Made by a program: the position numbers and the translations under genes. From Bacillota bacterium (GTDB lineage: Bacteria > Bacillota > Clostridia > Lachnospirales > Lachnospiraceae): a stretch of 18,170 bases of DNA. Where the stretch lies: positions 1 to 18,170 of the forward strand of contig JAEWHU010000121.1 of the NCBI GenBank assembly GCA_023387635.1. The letters are read 5' to 3'. Positions 15,434 to 18,170 of the stretch are shown in pieces. How positions within the stretch are numbered: the first letter of the stretch is position 1; each line of letters opens with the position of its first letter. The notes below the pieces were generated by a model. It did not search any database and had not been told where the DNA came from. It worked only from the letters and a program-made list of their open reading frames with translations.

Positions 15434-16930
15434 GTGGCTGAAGATAATATCAAGATACAAGCAGAACAAGACTTGAATGAACTTTTAAAAATAAAGAGAG
15501 CTAAATTATCTGAATTGAAAGATAATGGAAAAGATCCATTTCAAATTATGAAATTTGATGTGACACATCATTCTGCTGATATAATTACAGATTTTGTAAA
15601 TCAAGAGGGGAAAGAAGTATCAATTGCTGGGCGTATCATGACCAAAAGAATTATGGGTAAAGCTTCTTTTATTAATATTCAAGACGTAAAAGGTAATATT
15701 CAAGCCTACGTTAAAAAGGATATTGTTGGTGAAGAAGTTTACGCTGAGTTTAAAAAGTATGATATAGGCGATATCGTTGGTATAACAGGTGAAGTATTTA
15801 AAACTCATACAGAAGAGGTATCGATTAAAGCAACACAGATAACACTTTTAACTAAGAGTCTTCAAATTTTACCTGAGAAGTTCCATGGTCTTAAAGATAC
15901 AGATATGCGTTACAGACAAAGATATCTAGACTTAATTGTTAATCCAGAAGTTAAAAATACATTTATTAAACGTTCCCTTATAATAAGAGAAATTCGTAAC
16001 TATCTTGATAACATGAACTTTATCGAAGTTGAAACTCCTGTATTAGTATCTAATGCTGGAGGTGCAGCTGCTAGACCTTTTAATACACACCATAATGCAC
16101 TAGATCAAGATCTTCACTTAAGAATTTCATTAGAATTATATCTAAAGAGACTTATTGTAGGTGGACTTGAAAGAGTTTATGAAATAGGTAGAGTATTCCG
16201 TAATGAGGGATTATCTGTTAGACATAATCCAGAATTTACTTTACTTGAGTTATATCAAGCATATACTGATTATTACGGTATGATGGATTTAGTTGAGGAC
16301 TTATTTAGAGAAGTATCTAAAAAAGTTCTTGGAACTACAGTTATTAATTATGATGGTTTAGAAATTGATTTCTCTAAGCCATTTGAAAGATTAACTATGT
16401 TAGATGCAATCAAAAAATATACTGGTGTAGATTTTACTAAGATATCCTCCGATGAAGAAGCGAAAAAGCTTGCAGATGAGCATCATATAAAATATGAAGC
16501 ACGTCATATGAAAGGTGATATTATTAACTTATTCTTTGAAGAATTTGTTGAAGAAAAGTTAGATCAACCTACTTTCATCATGGATCATCCTGTAGAAATT
16601 TCTCCATTAGCTAAGAGAAAACCAGAAGATCCAAACTACACAGAACGTTTTGAGTTATTTATAACTAAGAGAGAAATGGCAAATGCATTCTCAGAATTAA
16701 ATGATCCAATTGATCAAAGAGGACGTTTTGAAGCACAAGAAGCTCTTCGTGCAGCAGGTGATGATGAAGCAAATTCAATGGATGAAGATTTCTTAACTGC
16801 ATTAGAGTACGGTATGCCACCAACTGGTGGAATTGGAATTGGTATCGACCGTTTCGTAATGCTATTGACTAATTCTTCAGCAATACGTGATGTACTACTA
16901 TTCCCAACGATGAAGAACCTGGATAAATAA
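15434..16930 (+). CDS. lysS: Lysyl-tRNA synthetase, class II
   Basis: The enzyme activates lysine with ATP and loads it onto tRNA-Lys. At 498 residues it is the usual length. An N-terminal OB-fold anticodon-binding domain (about residues 55-165, with VSIAGRIMTKRIMGKASFINIQD) precedes the class II catalytic domain. Motif 1 lies around RSLIIREIRNYLDNMNFIEVETPVL, motif 2 contains FRNEGLSVRHNPEFT (about 255-269), and motif 3 is GIGIGIDRFVMLLTNSSAIRDVLLFP (about 465-490). Lysine-pocket segments such as FELFITKREMANAFSELNDP are present. GTG 15434 is the start, with AAAGGAAG 7-8 bases upstream. It is the second gene of the greA operon. The chromosomal gene order seems to end just after it, where accessory DNA begins. 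Confidence 0.96.
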   Translation: MAEDNIKIQAEQDLNELLKIKRAKLSELKDNGKDPFQIMKFDVTHHSADIITDFVNQEGKEVSIAGRIMTKRIMGKASFINIQDVKGNIQAYVKKDIVGEEVYAEFKKYDIGDIVGITGEVFKTHTEEVSIKATQITLLTKSLQILPEKFHGLKDTDMRYRQRYLDLIVNPEVKNTFIKRSLIIREIRNYLDNMNFIEVETPVLVSNAGGAAARPFNTHHNALDQDLHLRISLELYLKRLIVGGLERVYEIGRVFRNEGLSVRHNPEFTLLELYQAYTDYYGMMDLVEDLFREVSKKVLGTTVINYDGLEIDFSKPFERLTMLDAIKKYTGVDFTKISSDEEAKKLADEHHIKYEARHMKGDIINLFFEEFVEEKLDQPTFIMDHPVEISPLAKRKPEDPNYTERFELFITKREMANAFSELNDPIDQRGRFEAQEALRAAGDDEANSMDEDFLTALEYGMPPTGGIGIGIDRFVMLLTNSSAIRDVLLFPTMKNLDK

Positions 16931-16973
16931 ATCCAGTAAAATCAAGGGTCCCACGCATGTCGAATCGCTAGAG

Positions 16974-17001
16974 GACAGTAAATTGACAGTAAATTGACAG
17001 T
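16974..17001 (+). repeat. Short tandem repeat (11 bp, 2.5 copies) downstream of lysS
   Basis: GACAGTAAATT occurs twice in direct succession (16974-16984, 16985-16995), and GACAGT starts a third copy. Each junction creates a TTGACA hexamer, but no -10 box at proper distance was found. An 8-bp inverted repeat, TTTGAAAT (17008-17015) and ATTTCAAA (17027-17034), follows. The block lies between the lysS stop and the terminator at 17070. The rest of 16931-17069 is non-coding. Confidence 0.8.
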
Positions 17002-17069
17002 CCACAGTTTGAAATAGTTAGTAATAATTTCAAATTGACTTATAAAATTTAATTTAAGATGTTGCACTT

Positions 17070-17115
17070 AAAGGACACTTTTCAAAAAAGATTTTTTTGA
17101 AAGGTGTCCTTTTTT
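17070..17115 (+). terminator. Very strong intrinsic terminator downstream of lysS
   Basis: The outer stem AAAGGACAC (17070-17078) pairs with GTGTCCTTT (17104-17112). It continues through TTTTCAAAAAA paired with TTTTTTTGAAAG to give about 20 bp with one G-U and a 3-base loop, and ends in a T-run (17110-17115). It is about 140 bases past the lysS stop and would end the greA-lysS transcript and insulate it from the element to the right. Confidence 0.9.
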
Positions 17116-17120
17116 GCGTT

Positions 17121-17252
17121 GTAGTCAAACAATATCAAGTTATTCCACAGATAAAGGTTAGAGAGTTTTCTGAAATATATCCTAACAAAGGAACTAAAAA
17201 GTATTTTAGAATTTATTCGGAAATAGACAAAGCAGATGAAGTAGAAGCATAG
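17121..17252 (+). pseudogene. Orphan 3' reading-frame fragment upstream of repA
   Basis: A 43-codon open stretch ends in TAG at 17250-17252. Its translation includes QVIPQIKVREFSEIYP and KKYFRIYSEIDKADEVEA. It contains no ATG, GTG or TTG in frame; the nearest upstream in-frame TTG is inside the terminator hairpin. It could be the tail of a gene truncated when the element integrated, or chance coding. I do not recognise the family. The remaining bases to 17293 hold nothing else identifiable. Confidence 0.3.
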
Positions 17253-17309
17253 AGCAATGAAACCATGTGTAGATTTTCATTAGTTAACGTAAGAAAGGAG
17301 GAGCTCCAA

Positions 17310-18170
17310 GTGAATTTACAATTTGATTATTATTATGGAGCAGAAGCTGAGCAATTCTCCTTTTATAGAGTCCCACGTATGTTAATAAAAGATGAAAATT
17401 TTAAAGGCTTATCAAGTGATGCAAAGCTTCTTTATGGGTTAATGCTAGACAGAATGAGTTTATCTATAAAGAATGGCTGGTTTGATAATGACAACCGAGC
17501 TTACATTATCTATACCTTAGACCATATAATGGAAGACCTGGGATGTGGCAAGGATAAGGCAGTAAAGGTTGTTGCAGAGTTGGATCAGAAAAAAGGTATT
17601 GGGTTGATAGAGAAGGTTCGTAGAGGACTTGGTAAGCCAGATCTAATATATGTTAAGAACTTCATTAACAGTAAAAAAGAGACTTTAAACACTGATGAAT
17701 ACACAGAAGTCGGAAAAACCGAATTCAAGAAGTGGGATAAGCCGAATTCAGGAAGTCGTGAAATCCGTAATCAAGAAGTCGATAAAGTGGAATTCAACAA
17801 TACGGATAATCCGACTCTTGGAAGTCTAGAAAAGGGACTTCAAGAGGTCGGAAATGCCGACTCTAATTATACTAATAATAATTATACTGATAATAGTTAT
17901 AACAATCTAATCTATCTATCATCGGAAGATGGAATAGACGGAAATGACGACATGCAAAAATACATAAATTTATTAAAGCGAAATTTGGAATATGACTTTT
18001 TTATGGAGCATGGAGATCAGATTACAAAAGAATACTTACAAGAAATCTATGATGTAATTTGTGATGTTGTTTGTGTAAAAAGAAAATCAGTCCGAATTGG
18101 AGGAGAGGACTATCCCTATCAGATGGTGAGAGACAGATTTCTAAGACTTGATCATTCTCATTTGGAGTAT
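17310..18170 (+). CDS. repA: RepA_N-type replication initiator protein A (5' part, runs off the window)
   Basis: The frame is open for 287 codons to the window edge. The N-terminal 120 residues match the RepA_N initiator domain: EAEQFSFYRVPRMLIKDENFKGLSSDAKLLYGLMLDRMSLS, then IIYTLDHIMEDLGCGKDKAVKVVAEL and IGLIEKVRRGLGKPDLIYVKNF. These have a winged-helix arrangement that binds origin repeats. Residues about 125-200 are low-complexity, rich in Asn, Thr and Lys, and correspond to a 23-bp DNA repeat array plus an AT-rich stretch. From about residue 210 a second conserved region starts (NLEYDFFMEHGDQ, then YPYQMVRDRFLRLDHSHLEY), resembling the DUF6017 C-terminal domain. GTG 17310 is the start; AAAGGAGG lies 8 bases upstream. 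Such proteins occur on RepA_N plasmids and, very commonly, in integrative conjugative elements of Lachnospiraceae. Here the position next to lysS suggests an integrated element continuing to the right. Confidence 0.9.
   Translation, partial: MNLQFDYYYGAEAEQFSFYRVPRMLIKDENFKGLSSDAKLLYGLMLDRMSLSIKNGWFDNDNRAYIIYTLDHIMEDLGCGKDKAVKVVAELDQKKGIGLIEKVRRGLGKPDLIYVKNFINSKKETLNTDEYTEVGKTEFKKWDKPNSGSREIRNQEVDKVEFNNTDNPTLGSLEKGLQEVGNADSNYTNNNYTDNSYNNLIYLSSEDGIDGNDDMQKYINLLKRNLEYDFFMEHGDQITKEYLQEIYDVICDVVCVKRKSVRIGGEDYPYQMVRDRFLRLDHSHLEY
17706..17866 (+). repeat. Seven-unit 23-bp iteron array inside repA
   Basis: Units start at 17706, 17729, 17752, 17775, 17798, 17821 and 17844, an exact 23-base period with no indels. 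Against unit 1 (GAAGTCGG, five A, CCGAATTCAA) the others match by hand count at 19, 18, 18, 13, 17 and 17 of 23 positions. Several units contain a CGG-N5-CCG dyad; the last has GTCGG-N5-CCGAC. Because the period is not divisible by three, each unit is read in a different phase and the peptide repeats only every 23 residues (EVGKTEF, EVDKVEF, EVGNADS at about residues 133, 156 and 179). The repeat is therefore kept at the DNA level. Confidence 0.88.
17706..17925 (+). other. Candidate intragenic origin of replication (iterons plus AT-rich region)
   Basis: The iteron array (17706-17866) is followed directly by about 55 bases that are nearly all A and T (17865-17920), a plausible unwinding region. 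RepA_N plasmids such as pSK41 and pAD1 are known to have their origins, with repeats, inside the rep coding region; this layout matches. The assignment is inference from layout and family, since no replication data are visible. Confidence 0.6.

Noticed and set aside
16983..17063. Promoter built from the repeated TTGACA hexamers or TTGACT at 17035
   Set aside because: No acceptable -10 box was found 16-18 bases downstream of any of them, and the strong terminator at 17070 would stop such a transcript.
17706..17866. CRISPR array
   Set aside because: The 23-bp units are contiguous with no spacers and lie inside an open reading frame; they fit iterons instead.

Overview
The window looks like chromosome from a low-GC anaerobic Firmicute, most likely a Lachnospiraceae-type clostridium (Clostridium phytofermentans-like). 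This rests on the strong AT bias, the AGGAGG-type ribosome binding sites, TTG/GTG starts, a full-length pyruvate:ferredoxin oxidoreductase, an FPRGGSD-type aspartate kinase and a VanW protein. The genus is inferred, not shown.

Layout. Bases 1-62 are the 3' end of a 23S rRNA gene with its own terminator; no 5S gene follows. Next are a divergent aspartate kinase with a structured leader (about 240-1632) and a membrane-anchored WG-repeat/DUF3298 protein (1860-3593). A three-gene polar amino-acid ABC importer (lipoprotein, permease, ATPase; 3832-6166) follows. It converges on a minus-strand block: a glycerophosphodiesterase-like gene followed by vanW (7957 down to 6248), preceded by an MFS transporter (9354-8080). 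A tRNA-Gln(CUG) transcription unit (promoter, tRNA, terminator) sits at 9504-9670 on the minus strand. A plus-strand AEC-family carrier (9854-10777) converges on the 1174-residue PFOR (14446-10922), whose promoter overlaps a Rex-like sequence. Divergent from PFOR is the greA-lysS operon, with a perfect consensus promoter.

The right end (about 16931-18170) is accessory in character. It has short tandem repeats and a very strong terminator after lysS, an orphan 3' reading-frame fragment, and then the first 287 codons of a RepA_N-type replication initiator that runs off the window. Inside this repA is a seven-unit array of exact 23-bp period followed by an AT-rich stretch. Because 23 is not a multiple of three, the array is conserved as DNA rather than as peptide. 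This is the signature of an origin of replication embedded in its own initiator gene, as known for RepA_N plasmids. It is the most interesting signal in the window and suggests that an integrative element or integrated plasmid starts next to lysS.

The rest is housekeeping and transport. PFOR supplies acetyl-CoA and reduced ferredoxin, GreA and LysRS serve transcription and translation, and the transporters handle amino acids, possibly sugars and organic acids. Many intergenic gaps carry well-formed intrinsic terminators and sigma-A-like promoters, listed individually. All promoter and operator calls come from reading the sequence by eye and have not been tested.
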